From: Massilia sp. Root418
GTDB lineage: Bacteria; Pseudomonadota; Gammaproteobacteria; Burkholderiales; Burkholderiaceae_D
Length of the DNA: 64,000 bases
Direction of reading: 5' to 3'
Assembly (NCBI RefSeq): GCF_001425265.1
Contig: NZ_LMEC01000001.1
Location: forward strand, 888,036-952,035
Under the pieces are notes generated by a model. It saw nothing but the letters and a program-made list of their open reading frames with translations, was not told the origin of the DNA and ran no database searches. Positions 36,440-45,358 of the stretch are shown here, piece by piece. Numbering within the stretch: the stretch's first letter is position 1; the number at the start of each line of letters is the position of its first letter. Position numbers and translations under genes: made by a program.

Positions 36440-37883
36440 GGCGCGCCAGCGGCAGCGCCACTTGCACCAGCAAGCCGCCCCCTTCCCCATCCAGCAAGCC
36501 AATCCGGCCGCCATGGCGCACTGCCGCCGCCTGCGCGATGGCCAGGCCCAGGCCGCTGCCGCTCTGGGTTTGCGCGGGGTCGCGGAAGAAACGGTCGAAC
36601 ACGCGCTGGCGCAAGGCCGGCGCGATGCCGGGCCCTTGGTCTTCCACCGTCAGTAGCGCGGTTGCGTTGGCGTTGGCGTTGGCGTTGGCGATGGCGTTGG
36701 CGCCCGTGCCGGCGGCGTCCAGGCGCCGCAATCCCACCCGCACCACGCCGCCGGCCGGCCCGTACTTGATGGCGTTCTCCACCAGGTTGTCCACCAGCGA
36801 AATCATGCTTTCGCGCTGCCCTTGCACGGCCACGTCCGGCTCGGCCGCCAGTTCCAGCTCCACTCCGCGCGCGGCCGCCAGGGCGGACAGCACAGCCAGG
36901 CGGTCCTGCAGCAGCGCGTCCAGCGCCACGCGCTCTACCGCCTCGCCGGCGGTGGCATCGCTGCGCATCAGCGTGAGCAGCTGGCTCACCAGCCGGGTGG
37001 CGCGCCGTACGCTGCTGACGATCCCGGTCAGCAGCTGCTTGTCGCGTCCCTCCTCGGCCTGGCCCAGCAAGGCTTCCACGTTCACCCGCATGGCCGCCAA
37101 AGGCGTGCGCAGTTCGTGCGCCGCGTCCGCAATGAAGCTGCGCTCGCGGGCCTGGCTCTCGGCCACGCTTCGCATCAGCGTGTTGATGCTATCCACCATG
37201 TCCGACAGTTCCTGGTGCCGGTCGCTATAGCCCAGCGCGGCCAGGTTGTGCGGGCCGCGCCCCGCCACTTCGCGCGCCACCTTGCTCCAGGGCCGCAGCG
37301 CCAGGCGGATCGACAGCCAGGCCGGCAGCAGCAGCACCGGCAAGCTGAGCACCAGCGGCAGCAGGTAGAAGCCGCGCGAATTGAGCGTCACGAACACGAA
37401 CCAGCCGCCGGCCGGCATCATCACCGTGACCAGCGTGCCGGTGCCGGGCGCGCGCATGGTGCGGGCGCGCCAGCGGCGCTCGCCACTGGCCATCATCACC
37501 ACCTTGTTCAAGACTTCCGCGTGGCGCGCGCCCTCGGGCGCTTTGGGCGAACGGAACACTTCGCGCCCACCCTGGCTCACCAGCATGCTGACCGCCAGGA
37601 TGGGATCGCCCATGCCGTAGCCGGCCGTGGTGGCGGCGTCCAGCAGGGCAAGCGTCTCGCGCTGGCGATCGGGCTGGCCGGCCAGATTGTCGGCCACGGC
37701 CAGCACGGTGCGGTACAGATTGTCCTCATGCATGGCGGCCTGGTCGTTGCCGGTCTCGTAGGTGATGTAGCCGGTGAACATGGTCCACAGCAGCGTGAGC
37801 AGCACCAGTTGCGCCAGCAGCAGGCGGCGCACCAGGCTGGGCCGGGCGATGCGGCGCCACAGGCCGCGCAGCGGCCAGCTCAT
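36432..37883 (-). CDS. Sensor histidine kinase (QseC/TctE-like)
   Basis: 483 aa. Two transmembrane helices (about 19-40 and 173-193) flank a 130-residue periplasmic domain. A short HAMP-like linker leads to the H-box AAHELRTPLAAMRV, N-box LVDNLVENAIKYGP, D-box VEDQGPGIAP and G-box GSGLGLAIAQ. Between the N and D boxes is an (AN)n insertion encoded by a hexanucleotide repeat. The ATG overlaps the response regulator stop codon by 4 nt, so the two are co-translated. The signal is unknown. Confidence 0.93.
   Translation of the reverse strand: MSWPLRGLWRRIARPSLVRRLLLAQLVLLTLLWTMFTGYITYETGNDQAAMHEDNLYRTVLAVADNLAGQPDRQRETLALLDAATTAGYGMGDPILAVSMLVSQGGREVFRSPKAPEGARHAEVLNKVVMMASGERRWRARTMRAPGTGTLVTVMMPAGGWFVFVTLNSRGFYLLPLVLSLPVLLLPAWLSIRLALRPWSKVAREVAGRGPHNLAALGYSDRHQELSDMVDSINTLMRSVAESQARERSFIADAAHELRTPLAAMRVNVEALLGQAEEGRDKQLLTGIVSSVRRATRLVSQLLTLMRSDATAGEAVERVALDALLQDRLAVLSALAAARGVELELAAEPDVAVQGQRESMISLVDNLVENAIKYGPAGGVVRVGLRRLDAAGTGANAIANANANANATALLTVEDQGPGIAPALRQRVFDRFFRDPAQTQSGSGLGLAIAQAAAVRHGGRIGLLDGEGGGLLVQVALPLARLV
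36661..36702. repeat. Hexanucleotide GTTGGC repeat inside kinase gene
   Basis: Six GTTGGC-type units in a row, one altered to GATGGC, encode ANAIANANANANA on the minus strand. The unit keeps the frame, so changes in copy number would alter only the length of a loop in the ATP-binding domain. Confidence 0.85.
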
Positions 37884-38563
37884 GCGCGCTCCGCGCCGCC
37901 AGGCGCCCGGGCGTCGATCACATAGCCCACGCCGCGCACGGTGCGCACATAGCCCTCGCCTATCTTGCGGCGCAGGTTGGCCATGTGCACGTCCAGCGAA
38001 TTGCTGGCGTTGGCCTGCGCACCGGGCAAGGCCTGCTCTTCCAGCATGCGGCGCGTCACCACGCGGTCGGCGCGCATCATCAGCATTTTCAGCAGCTCGT
38101 ATTCGCTGGCGGTGAGGTCGACCGGCTTGCCGCCCGCACTCACGCGGCGCGTGGGCGCGTGCAGTTCCAGTCCGCGCAGCTCCAGCGTTTCGCCATCGAA
38201 GCCGTAGCTGCGGCGCGCCAGCGCACGCACCCGGGACAGCAGCTCGGCCAGCTCGAAAGGCTTGACCAGGTAGTCATCGGCGCCCGAATCGAGGCCGCGC
38301 AGGCGGTCGCCAAGGGCGTCGCGCGCGCTCAGTATCAGCACCGGCAAGTCGCGCCGCTCGCGCCGCAGGCGGGTCAGCAAGGACATGCCGTCGCCGTCCG
38401 GCAGGCCCAGGTCCAGCAGCACCAGGTCGCAGCCGCCGCTCTCCAGGTGACGCGCCGCGTCGTCCAGCTGGCGGGTCCAAACCACCTCCATGCCCTGGTC
38501 GGCCAGCGCGATGCGCACGCCGTTGCCCAGGTCCAGGTCGTCTTCTATCAGCAGTATCTTCAT
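37880..38563 (-). CDS. OmpR-family response regulator (QseB-like)
   Basis: 227 aa. Receiver domain (1-115) with IEDD at 6-9, phosphoacceptor Asp in VLLDLGLPDGDG (about 51) and Lys in YLVKPF. A winged-helix DNA-binding domain follows (about 130-220), with LTASEYELLKMLM and VRTVRGVGYVID. It is operonic with the kinase and divergent from the MipA/OmpV gene. The four 11-bp-spaced half-sites in the intergenic region are its likely target. Confidence 0.94.
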   Translation of the reverse strand: MKILLIEDDLDLGNGVRIALADQGMEVVWTRQLDDAARHLESGGCDLVLLDLGLPDGDGMSLLTRLRRERRDLPVLILSARDALGDRLRGLDSGADDYLVKPFELAELLSRVRALARRSYGFDGETLELRGLELHAPTRRVSAGGKPVDLTASEYELLKMLMMRADRVVTRRMLEEQALPGAQANASNSLDVHMANLRRKIGEGYVRTVRGVGYVIDARAPGGAERA

Positions 38564-38609
38564 GCCCTACATTAGAGCACGGCAAACTGAAGATCAGCTA
38601 AAGCCTTGT

Positions 38610-38647
38610 CTTCATGGAATCTTCACAAACGGTTCAGGTTGGCTTCA
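38610..38647. promoter_or_regulatory. Array of four NTTCA half-sites at 11-bp spacing
   Basis: CTTCA at 38610, CTTCA at 38621, GTTCA at 38632 and CTTCA at 38643, each exactly 11 bp apart, between the divergent response regulator and mipA-like genes. OmpR/PhoB-family regulators bind direct repeats at one helical turn, so two tandem dimers could sit here. The site lies 46-84 nt upstream of the regulator start and 58-95 nt upstream of the outer-membrane gene. Direct observation for spacing; binding is inference. Confidence 0.6.
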
Positions 38648-38704
38648 TGCCACGTCATCACACTGCAGGCCTTCCCAACTCATTAACGACAATTGGAAAC
38701 CCTG

Positions 38705-39484
38705 ATGAAGACCTGCAATCTGAAACTGATCCCCGTGCTGTTTACCCTGCTGAGCGGCGGCGCCTTTGCCGAGGACCGCAACGCGCTCACCGTGGGCGCC
38801 GGCGTGGCGCTGGCGCCGCGCTACTCCGGCTCGGACGAGAACATGGCCGTGCCCCTGCTGGCGGTGGACTATTCCATGGCCAACGGTTTCTACGCCAGCA
38901 CCATGCGCGGCCTGGGCTACGGCGGCGCGGCCGGCCCGTTCAGCTACAGCGCGGCGCTGGGCTACCGCGCACCGCGCAAGGAGGACGGCAAACTGCCCTT
39001 CGGCGGCAAGGCCAGCAAATACCTGCGCGGCATGGGCGACGTGAAAGGCAGCGCCACCGCCAACCTGAGCCTGGGCTACGCCCTGTTCGACGGCCTGGAC
39101 ATCAATCTGCATACCGCCCAGACGCTGAGCGCGCGGGAAACCGGCAGTACCTACGGCGCCGGCCTGAGCGGCACGCTGTTCAAGGGAGAAAACGACACGG
39201 TCACGTTGAGCCTGGGCTTCGAAGTGGCGGACAAGAAGTATGCGCAGGCGTATTACGGTGTCACCGCGCAGCAGGCGCTGAAATCGGGCTACAAGGTGTA
39301 CAAGCCGAAGGCCGGCATGTACCAGGCGGACGTGACGATGAGCTGGCAGCACAAGCTGAACGAGCGCTGGGGCGTGACGGGCATGGTGGGCGCGAGCAGC
39401 CTGCTGCGCGACGCAGCCAACAGCCCGCTGGCGCGGCGCACCACCTCGCCCACGGCGGCGGTGTACGCCAGCTATGCGTTTTGA
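38705..39484 (+). CDS. MipA/OmpV-family outer membrane protein
   Basis: 259 aa. Signal peptide (CNLKLIPVLFTLLSGGAFA) followed by a barrel with alternating strands and a C-terminal aromatic (AVYASYAF). The early GAGVALAPRYSGSDE motif is characteristic of MipA/OmpV proteins, which serve as MltA-interacting scaffolds or as porin-like proteins. The ATG at 38705 is preferred over a TTG at 38693. Divergent from the two-component system that probably controls it. Confidence 0.9.
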   Translation: MKTCNLKLIPVLFTLLSGGAFAEDRNALTVGAGVALAPRYSGSDENMAVPLLAVDYSMANGFYASTMRGLGYGGAAGPFSYSAALGYRAPRKEDGKLPFGGKASKYLRGMGDVKGSATANLSLGYALFDGLDINLHTAQTLSARETGSTYGAGLSGTLFKGENDTVTLSLGFEVADKKYAQAYYGVTAQQALKSGYKVYKPKAGMYQADVTMSWQHKLNERWGVTGMVGASSLLRDAANSPLARRTTSPTAAVYASYAF

Positions 39485-39542
39485 GCGGCCGGCCGTACCG
39501 GTAATGCGGGCGCTGCCGGCACTTCCGAAAAGGCCGGGCTAT

Positions 39543-39560
39543 CCCTGCGCTAGCGCAGGG
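39543..39560. other. Perfect 18-bp palindrome over a stop codon
   Basis: CCCTGCGCTAGCGCAGGG is fully self-complementary and includes the TAG stop codon (minus strand) of the small secreted protein. There is no T-run, so it is not a standard terminator, but it lies in the convergent gap after the MipA-like gene. Confidence 0.6.
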
Positions 39561-39933
39561 CGGCCAGCCTTTGCTGCTGATGGCTGGCGTCGTTCTGCAG
39601 CATGGCGGCGCGCGCCGCGCGCAGCGTGATGGCGTCGCGCTCCAGCTGGCGCACCGGGGCCCGCTGCAAGCCCGCTGGCTGCGCGGCATAGGCGGATTGC
39701 GCGCGGACTGCCGACGGCAGCTCGTCCGCAGTGAGCACAATGCGCGTGATGGCGCGCACCGGCTGCGCGGGGCGCGGCTCCGCAGCGGGCACATTCACGG
39801 CCATGGGCACGGTATCGGCCAGGGAAGCGCTGTCCTGCTGGCCTGCGGCACCGGCAGGCATGGCGGGAGCAATGGCCATGATGAGCGCGGCGCTCAGCAG
39901 CGCACGGATCGGGCTTGGTATGGATGGGTTCAT
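39550..39933 (-). CDS. Small secreted hypothetical protein
   Basis: 127 aa. Signal peptide (IRALLSAALIMAIAPAMPAGAA), then an Ala/Gln-rich mature part without recognisable domain; the C-terminal half is a charged helix with many Arg, Leu and Gln. A strong AGGAGG lies seven nt before the ATG, which supports expression. Not recognised. It is convergent with the MipA-like gene. Confidence 0.7.
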   Translation of the reverse strand: MNPSIPSPIRALLSAALIMAIAPAMPAGAAGQQDSASLADTVPMAVNVPAAEPRPAQPVRAITRIVLTADELPSAVRAQSAYAAQPAGLQRAPVRQLERDAITLRAARAAMLQNDASHQQQRLAALR

Positions 39934-40042
39934 GGCTGCCTCCTGATGGAATGGCTCCATGATTGCGCGCCGCCGGGCCCGCTTCTGTGCGTGGGCGCAC
40001 GGACCGGGCGGCAGCGGGACGCAGTCCTACAGGGGACGGTGC

Positions 40043-40492
40043 TTATTTTTTACAATCGCACACATCCTGCCCTTTATCGAACACTATGCGCCACTTACCG
40101 GGGGCTTCCTGGCGCCACACTGAGTTGAAACGCGCGATCAGCTTGCCCTTCGGGTCATACACCGGGCCGGAAGAATGGGCCAGCGTGCCCGAGTCGATCA
40201 CATCCACCTGGTCCGGCTCCCACGAAAACGGCGCTTCCCTGCCTTCATAAAACTTCTTCCAGAAAGCCGTCACCTGCTCTTTGCCGCGCAAGGGCACAGG
40301 ACCTGAATAGAACACGGTTTCATCGGACAGGAAAGTGCTGAAGGCGGCCAGGTCGCGCTGCTGCATGGTGGCGGCGAAGGCGCGCTCGGTGTCGGCCACC
40401 TGCTGTTTCAGCTCGGCGTTGGACGGCGCCGCGCCCGCGGCGGCCGAAGCCAGCGCGAGCGCGGTTGTGAAGGCAAATCGGGCAAGGCTCAT
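40043..40492 (-). CDS. SnoaL/DUF4440 (NTF2-fold) secreted protein
   Basis: 149 aa. Signal peptide ending SAAAGA, then an NTF2-like domain: AFAATMQQRDLAAFSTFLSDETVFYS, the GKEQVTAFWKKFYEG turn, and RFNSVWRQEAPGKWRIVFDKG. Family members are diverse small enzymes or binding proteins; no catalytic role can be assigned here. The C-terminus DVCDCKK has two Cys that could bind metal or form a disulfide. Confidence 0.85.
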   Translation of the reverse strand: MSLARFAFTTALALASAAAGAAPSNAELKQQVADTERAFAATMQQRDLAAFSTFLSDETVFYSGPVPLRGKEQVTAFWKKFYEGREAPFSWEPDQVDVIDSGTLAHSSGPVYDPKGKLIARFNSVWRQEAPGKWRIVFDKGQDVCDCKK

Positions 40493-40543
40493 CGATATTC
40501 CCCTGGGGTCGGCGAGCCTCCGATACTACGCCGTTTTGCCGGC

Positions 40544-41197
40544 TTAGTGGCCCTCGGACGCGTTGAACATGGACTTGGCGTAGATCAGGCCCAGGCCATA
40601 GCCGCCGCCGTGTGCGATGGAGGTGGCCACGGTTTCATCGTAGGTCTCGCCGCGTGCCCAGTCGCGCTGCAGTTCCAGCAGGTATTGCAGCGAGGTGATG
40701 GGCCTGGCGCCAGCCTGTATCATGCGCTGCATGGCGCGCTCGTGCGCTTCGTCGGTGACGTCGCCGGAAGCGTCGGCAATCACGTACACTTCAAAGCCCT
40801 GGTCCAGTGCCGACAACGCCGGGCCGACAATGCATACCGAAGTCCACAGCCCTGCCAGCACGATACGGCCACGGCCGATTTCGTTGACGCGGTCGGCGAT
40901 GCGCTGGTCTTCCCAGGTGTTCATGCTGGTGCGGTCGATCGGCTGCTGCTCGGGGAACACGGACTGGATCTCGTCGAAGATCGGGCCGGAGAAGCTTTTC
41001 GCCGCCACCGTGGTGAGAATGGTGGGCACCTTGAATTCGCGCGCCGCCTTGGCCACCAGCGCCGCATTATTGCGCAGCACGTTGATGTCGATGGATTTGG
41101 TGGCGAAAGACATCTGGGACTGGTGGTCGATCATGATCAGGGTGTGATCGTTGGCGTTCAGCAGTTCTTTACCTGGTTGGGCTTTTGCGAATGGCAT
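40544..41197 (-). CDS. Isochorismatase-family cysteine hydrolase (YcaC-like)
   Basis: 217 aa. The triad of the family is placed as expected: Asp in LIMIDHQ, Lys in TTVAAKS and Cys in LAGLWTSVCIVGPAL with the cis peptide before it. Overall closest to YcaC-type hydrolases, whose natural substrate is uncertain. GGAG precedes the ATG. It is divergent from the toxin-antitoxin pair. Confidence 0.9.
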   Translation of the reverse strand: MPFAKAQPGKELLNANDHTLIMIDHQSQMSFATKSIDINVLRNNAALVAKAAREFKVPTILTTVAAKSFSGPIFDEIQSVFPEQQPIDRTSMNTWEDQRIADRVNEIGRGRIVLAGLWTSVCIVGPALSALDQGFEVYVIADASGDVTDEAHERAMQRMIQAGARPITSLQYLLELQRDWARGETYDETVATSIAHGGGYGLGLIYAKSMFNASEGH

Positions 41198-41330
41198 GGT
41201 AGTTCTCCTTTAGGTTGTACATCGATTTTTTCGAAGGCTTTCTGCGTCTTCCTCTGTGTGCAGTGCCGATGAAGTGAAGTATGAACCTGTGCAAAGGAAA
41301 ATAAAAACGGAAAAAATGCCGCCCTATTAT

Positions 41331-41341
41331 CGAATTTTTCG
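41331..41341. promoter_or_regulatory. Candidate antitoxin operator
   Basis: A perfect CGAA-TTT-TTCG inverted repeat immediately after TATTAT (41325-41330), with a further TTCGAA overlapping its right arm, in an AT-rich stretch 54 nt before the antitoxin start. Antitoxins of this type autoregulate, so this is a likely site. A second -10-like TATAAA is at 41368. Confidence 0.4.
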
Positions 41342-41394
41342 AATTTGCCTTTCATCCGGAATCGGAGTATAAAGAATCCAGAAACGGAGGATTT

Positions 41395-41832
41395 ATGCAA
41401 GCCGCCTATGCCTATCCAAGAAGCCGCTTTGAACCGGTCATCCCGGTGGACCTGAATGCCCGGGAAGAGCGCGAGCGCCTGTCCAAATCGGCGCTGACCG
41501 CCTTCTTCCGCCTGGTCGAGGCCTGGTCCGTGCGCGAGAGCGACGCCCGCGAACTGCTGGGCGGCCTGTCCAGCAGCAGCTACTACGACTGGAAGAAGAA
41601 CCCTGACCGGGTGCTGGAAGTGGACCGCATCACGCGCATTTCCTACCTGGTGGGCATCTACAAGTCGCTGCACATCCTGTACGGCGACCAGCTGGCCGAC
41701 CGCTGGGTCACGCTCCCCAACAAGAACATCATCTTCGGCGGCCGCACGCCGCTGGCCTATATGCTGGGCGGCGGCCTGCTGGCCATGCAAACGGTGCGCA
41801 AGCTGGTCGATGCGCGGCGCGGCGGGCTTTGA
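41395..41832 (+). CDS. Xre/MbcA/ParS-type antitoxin
   Basis: 145 aa. The N-terminal region has a helix-turn-helix-like segment (ALTAFFRLVEAWSVRESDARELLGG, quoted in part: the WSVRESDARELLG portion) and the C-terminal part is the MbcA/ParS/Xre toxin-binding domain (ISYLVGIYKSLHILYG, then NKNIIFGGRTPLAYMLGGG). ACGGAGG precedes the ATG. Its stop codon overlaps the toxin start (TGATG), the usual coupling for this type II system. Length typical. Confidence 0.9.
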   Translation: MQAAYAYPRSRFEPVIPVDLNAREERERLSKSALTAFFRLVEAWSVRESDARELLGGLSSSSYYDWKKNPDRVLEVDRITRISYLVGIYKSLHILYGDQLADRWVTLPNKNIIFGGRTPLAYMLGGGLLAMQTVRKLVDARRGGL

Positions 41833-42518
41833 TGGCGCCACCGCTGCCTCCCCTCACCCTGCTGCGGCAATTCGACACCTGCCGCCTGATCCAGTCGCGC
41901 TTCGCCGACGTGGAAGATTCCGTGCTGGCCCCGCTGGCCGGCAGCGAAGACGAACTGCACGACCTGTTCGACCTTGACAACGCCACCAATGCGCGCCTGA
42001 TCGCCGAACACGGCGGCGCGCCCGGTATCGGCATCGACGAACTGGTGTTCCGCGTGCCGAACTACCGCATCATCAACGCCGCCTTTACCTACGCCCGTCC
42101 GGAAGGCAGCCGCTTCAACGACGGTGAACGCGGGGCGTGGTACTGCGCCTTCGACATCGACACGGCGCTGGCCGAAATCACCTTCCACAAGACCGTGGAA
42201 TACGCCGAAATCGACTACTTCCACGACAGCGTAAGCTACCAGTGCATGCTGGCCGACTTCACCGCCCAGTTCCACGACCTGCGCCGCAGCGAGGACTATC
42301 CGGAATGCCTGGACCCGGCCAGCTACGTGCAGTCGCAGCGGCTGGCCGAACGGCTGCTGGAGGAAGGCTCCACCGGCGCGATTTTCCCCAGCGTGCGGCG
42401 GCCCGGCGGCACCAACCTGGCCTGCTTCCGCCCCGCGCTGGTGGGCAATGTTCGCAAAGGGGCGGCCTATCGGTTAACATGGGAGGGAGCGCCCGAACCG
42501 CGCATTTCCCTACTATGA
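41832..42518 (+). CDS. RES-domain toxin (NAD+ phosphorylase/glycohydrolase type)
   Basis: 228 aa from the ATG at 41832. RES toxins deplete NAD+ in the cell. The fold's conserved Arg, Glu and Ser appear in PEGSRFNDGERGAWYCA, ALAEITFHKT and the later GAIFPSVRRPGGTN segment. The N-terminal 70 residues (FRVPNYRIINAAFTYA at its end) match longer RES proteins. Paired with the MbcA-like antitoxin immediately upstream. Its stop codon overlaps the DUF2288 start. Confidence 0.9.
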   Translation: MAPPLPPLTLLRQFDTCRLIQSRFADVEDSVLAPLAGSEDELHDLFDLDNATNARLIAEHGGAPGIGIDELVFRVPNYRIINAAFTYARPEGSRFNDGERGAWYCAFDIDTALAEITFHKTVEYAEIDYFHDSVSYQCMLADFTAQFHDLRRSEDYPECLDPASYVQSQRLAERLLEEGSTGAIFPSVRRPGGTNLACFRPALVGNVRKGAAYRLTWEGAPEPRISLL

Positions 42519-42847
42519 GCTTTACCATGCAAACCAAACCTGAAAAAGACCTCGAACTGCACGCCAAGATCAACCGCGAAACGGCCCGCCTGCCGTGGAG
42601 CGAGCTGGTCAAACACTTCGCCTCCGGCACCGTGGTCTGGATCGCCGACGAACTGGACCTGGTGGACGTGGCTGTGCGCATCTCGCACGACGACAAGGCC
42701 AGCATCACCCAATGGATGGCCGCCGGCCAGATCGCCAAGGTCTCCGACGATCAAGCCCAGCGCTGGAACGACAGCAACGCCAGCCTGTGGGCCAGCGTGG
42801 TCAGCCCCTTCATCCTGGTGCAGCAGGAAAAAGGCAAAACGCACTAA
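42515..42847 (+). CDS. DUF2288 protein
   Basis: 110 aa, small acidic cytoplasmic protein of unknown function. It matches DUF2288: KINRETARLPWSELVKHFASG, the VWIADELDLVDVAVRI core and the SLWASVVSPFILVQQ ending. The ATG at 42515 overlaps the RES toxin stop codon (ATGA); an ATG four codons later is an alternative. DUF2288 genes occur widely without toxins, so the overlap here may be incidental. Confidence 0.85.
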   Translation: MSFTMQTKPEKDLELHAKINRETARLPWSELVKHFASGTVVWIADELDLVDVAVRISHDDKASITQWMAAGQIAKVSDDQAQRWNDSNASLWASVVSPFILVQQEKGKTH

Positions 42848-42874
42848 GGCAGCACCGAAACCGGGACCGCCGCC

Positions 42875-44218
42875 TCAGCGGCAGTCCAGCGGGCCGAAGT
42901 GTTCGGCCAGCGTGCGCCCCAGTCCCCTTTCGACGGAATCCTCCACCTGGCGCGCCAGGCTGGCCGCCTCGCGCGCGGCCTGGCGGTCGCGCTCGTCTTC
43001 CTCGTCGTCCGGCATGCCGCTGTTGACGGCCACGCCGCCGAACACGAACTCGCGGTACACATCGGCCAGCGTCAGCTTCTCCGAATTGGCCAGCAACACC
43101 CAGTTGTCGGCCCCCTCGCTCACGCGCTTGCCCCACTGGACGCGCGGCGGCGCCTCCGCCTTCACCTTGCCCACCCAGCCCTGCGCCTGCATGCGTTCCA
43201 GCAGCGCATCCATCTCGTCGTAGCCCATGCGCGTGGCCTGGCGGATGGCGGCCGAATTGACCAGGGCCGTGTCGCCGCAATGGCCCGCCACGTGCAGCAC
43301 CTTCAGGATCGCCATGGCGTCCACGAACTCGCCGCCTGGCATCGCCTCATGCCACCAGCGCTCGTACTTCACCACCGGCAGCGCCGCCGTAAACAGCGCG
43401 CCCACCAGCGTAATCAGCCAGGACAGGTAGATCCACAGCAGGAACAGCGGCAGCGCCGCAAGCGCGCCGTAGATGCGCGAATAGGTCGGGAACTGCGTGA
43501 TGAAGACCGCGAAGCCGCGCTTGGCCAGCTCGAAGAACAGCGCGGCCATCAGCCCGCCCCACAGCGCGTCGCGCCAGTCCACCTGGCGGTTCGGCACCAC
43601 CACATACATCAGCGTGAAGCCGGCCGTGGTGGCGGCGATGGACAGCACGGTGTAGAGCAGCGCGCCGAGCACCGGCACATTGCCCACCAGGTCGCTGGTG
43701 GCGATATATACATGGGTGGACATGCTGAGCGACACGCCCACCAGCACCGGCCCCAGGGTCAGGATGGCCCAGTACACCAGGATGCGGCGGGTCCAGCTGC
43801 GTTCTGCCTTCACGCGCCAGATGCGGTTGAAGACGCGCTCTATCATGCCCATCATGGCCACCGACGTCAGCACCAGCGCCACTGCGCCCACCGCCGACAG
43901 CCGCGTGGCCTTGGCCGCGAACATGGTGAGGTTGTTCAGGATGGGCGTGGCGATCTGCTTCGGCATCACGCTCTGCGCGAAGTACACTTCCAGCGCCTTG
44001 CGCAGCGCGGCGAACATGGGGAAGGTGGTGAAAATGGCCAGTGCGATGGTGAGCAACGGCACCAGCGCGAACACCGTGGTAAAGGTCAGGCTGCCGGCGA
44101 CCTGCGGCAGGCTCTCCTCCTTCAGCCGGCGGCGCGCAAACAGGAACATGTCGCGGATCTCGTGCCACGACAACTCGCGCAGCACCGCGGAAATTGGATG
44201 AATAAACTTGGAAAACAT
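42875..44218 (-). CDS. YihY/BrkB-family inner membrane protein
   Basis: 447 aa from the ATG at 44218. Six transmembrane helices in the N-terminal 290 residues, with family motifs in GSLTFTTVFALVPLLTIAL, the DALWGGLMAALFFELAKRGF block and IYGALAALPLFLLWIYLSW. A long soluble C-terminal tail (about 300-447) includes a winged-helix-like part and ends in charged helices. Some databases misname this family ribonuclease BN. Function unknown. Divergent from wrbA, 78 nt apart. Confidence 0.92.
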   Translation of the reverse strand: MFSKFIHPISAVLRELSWHEIRDMFLFARRRLKEESLPQVAGSLTFTTVFALVPLLTIALAIFTTFPMFAALRKALEVYFAQSVMPKQIATPILNNLTMFAAKATRLSAVGAVALVLTSVAMMGMIERVFNRIWRVKAERSWTRRILVYWAILTLGPVLVGVSLSMSTHVYIATSDLVGNVPVLGALLYTVLSIAATTAGFTLMYVVVPNRQVDWRDALWGGLMAALFFELAKRGFAVFITQFPTYSRIYGALAALPLFLLWIYLSWLITLVGALFTAALPVVKYERWWHEAMPGGEFVDAMAILKVLHVAGHCGDTALVNSAAIRQATRMGYDEMDALLERMQAQGWVGKVKAEAPPRVQWGKRVSEGADNWVLLANSEKLTLADVYREFVFGGVAVNSGMPDDEEDERDRQAAREAASLARQVEDSVERGLGRTLAEHFGPLDCR

Positions 44219-44221
44219 TGA

Positions 44222-45310
<1,089 letters not shown>

Positions 45311-45315
<5 letters not shown>

Positions 45316-45358
45316 GTTCAGCCCAATGAGTTCAGCCCAATGAGTTCAGCCCAATGAG
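45311..45358. repeat. 14-bp tandem repeat with nested five-codon ORFs
   Basis: AATGAGTTCAGCCC is repeated three times at 45311, 45325 and 45339, then AATGAGTC at 45353. Each unit carries ATGAGT; ATGs fall at 45312, 45326, 45340 and 45354, the last being the oxidase start. Each of the first three opens a five-codon frame (M-S-S-A-Q) whose TGA overlaps the next ATG. The first unit also holds the stop codon of the DUF2069 gene. Confidence 0.9.

Noticed and set aside
41198..41394. Possible prophage or island boundary beside the toxin-antitoxin pair
   Set aside because: Base composition is only locally AT-rich, as for a promoter, and genes on both sides are ordinary chromosomal families without repeats or integrase.
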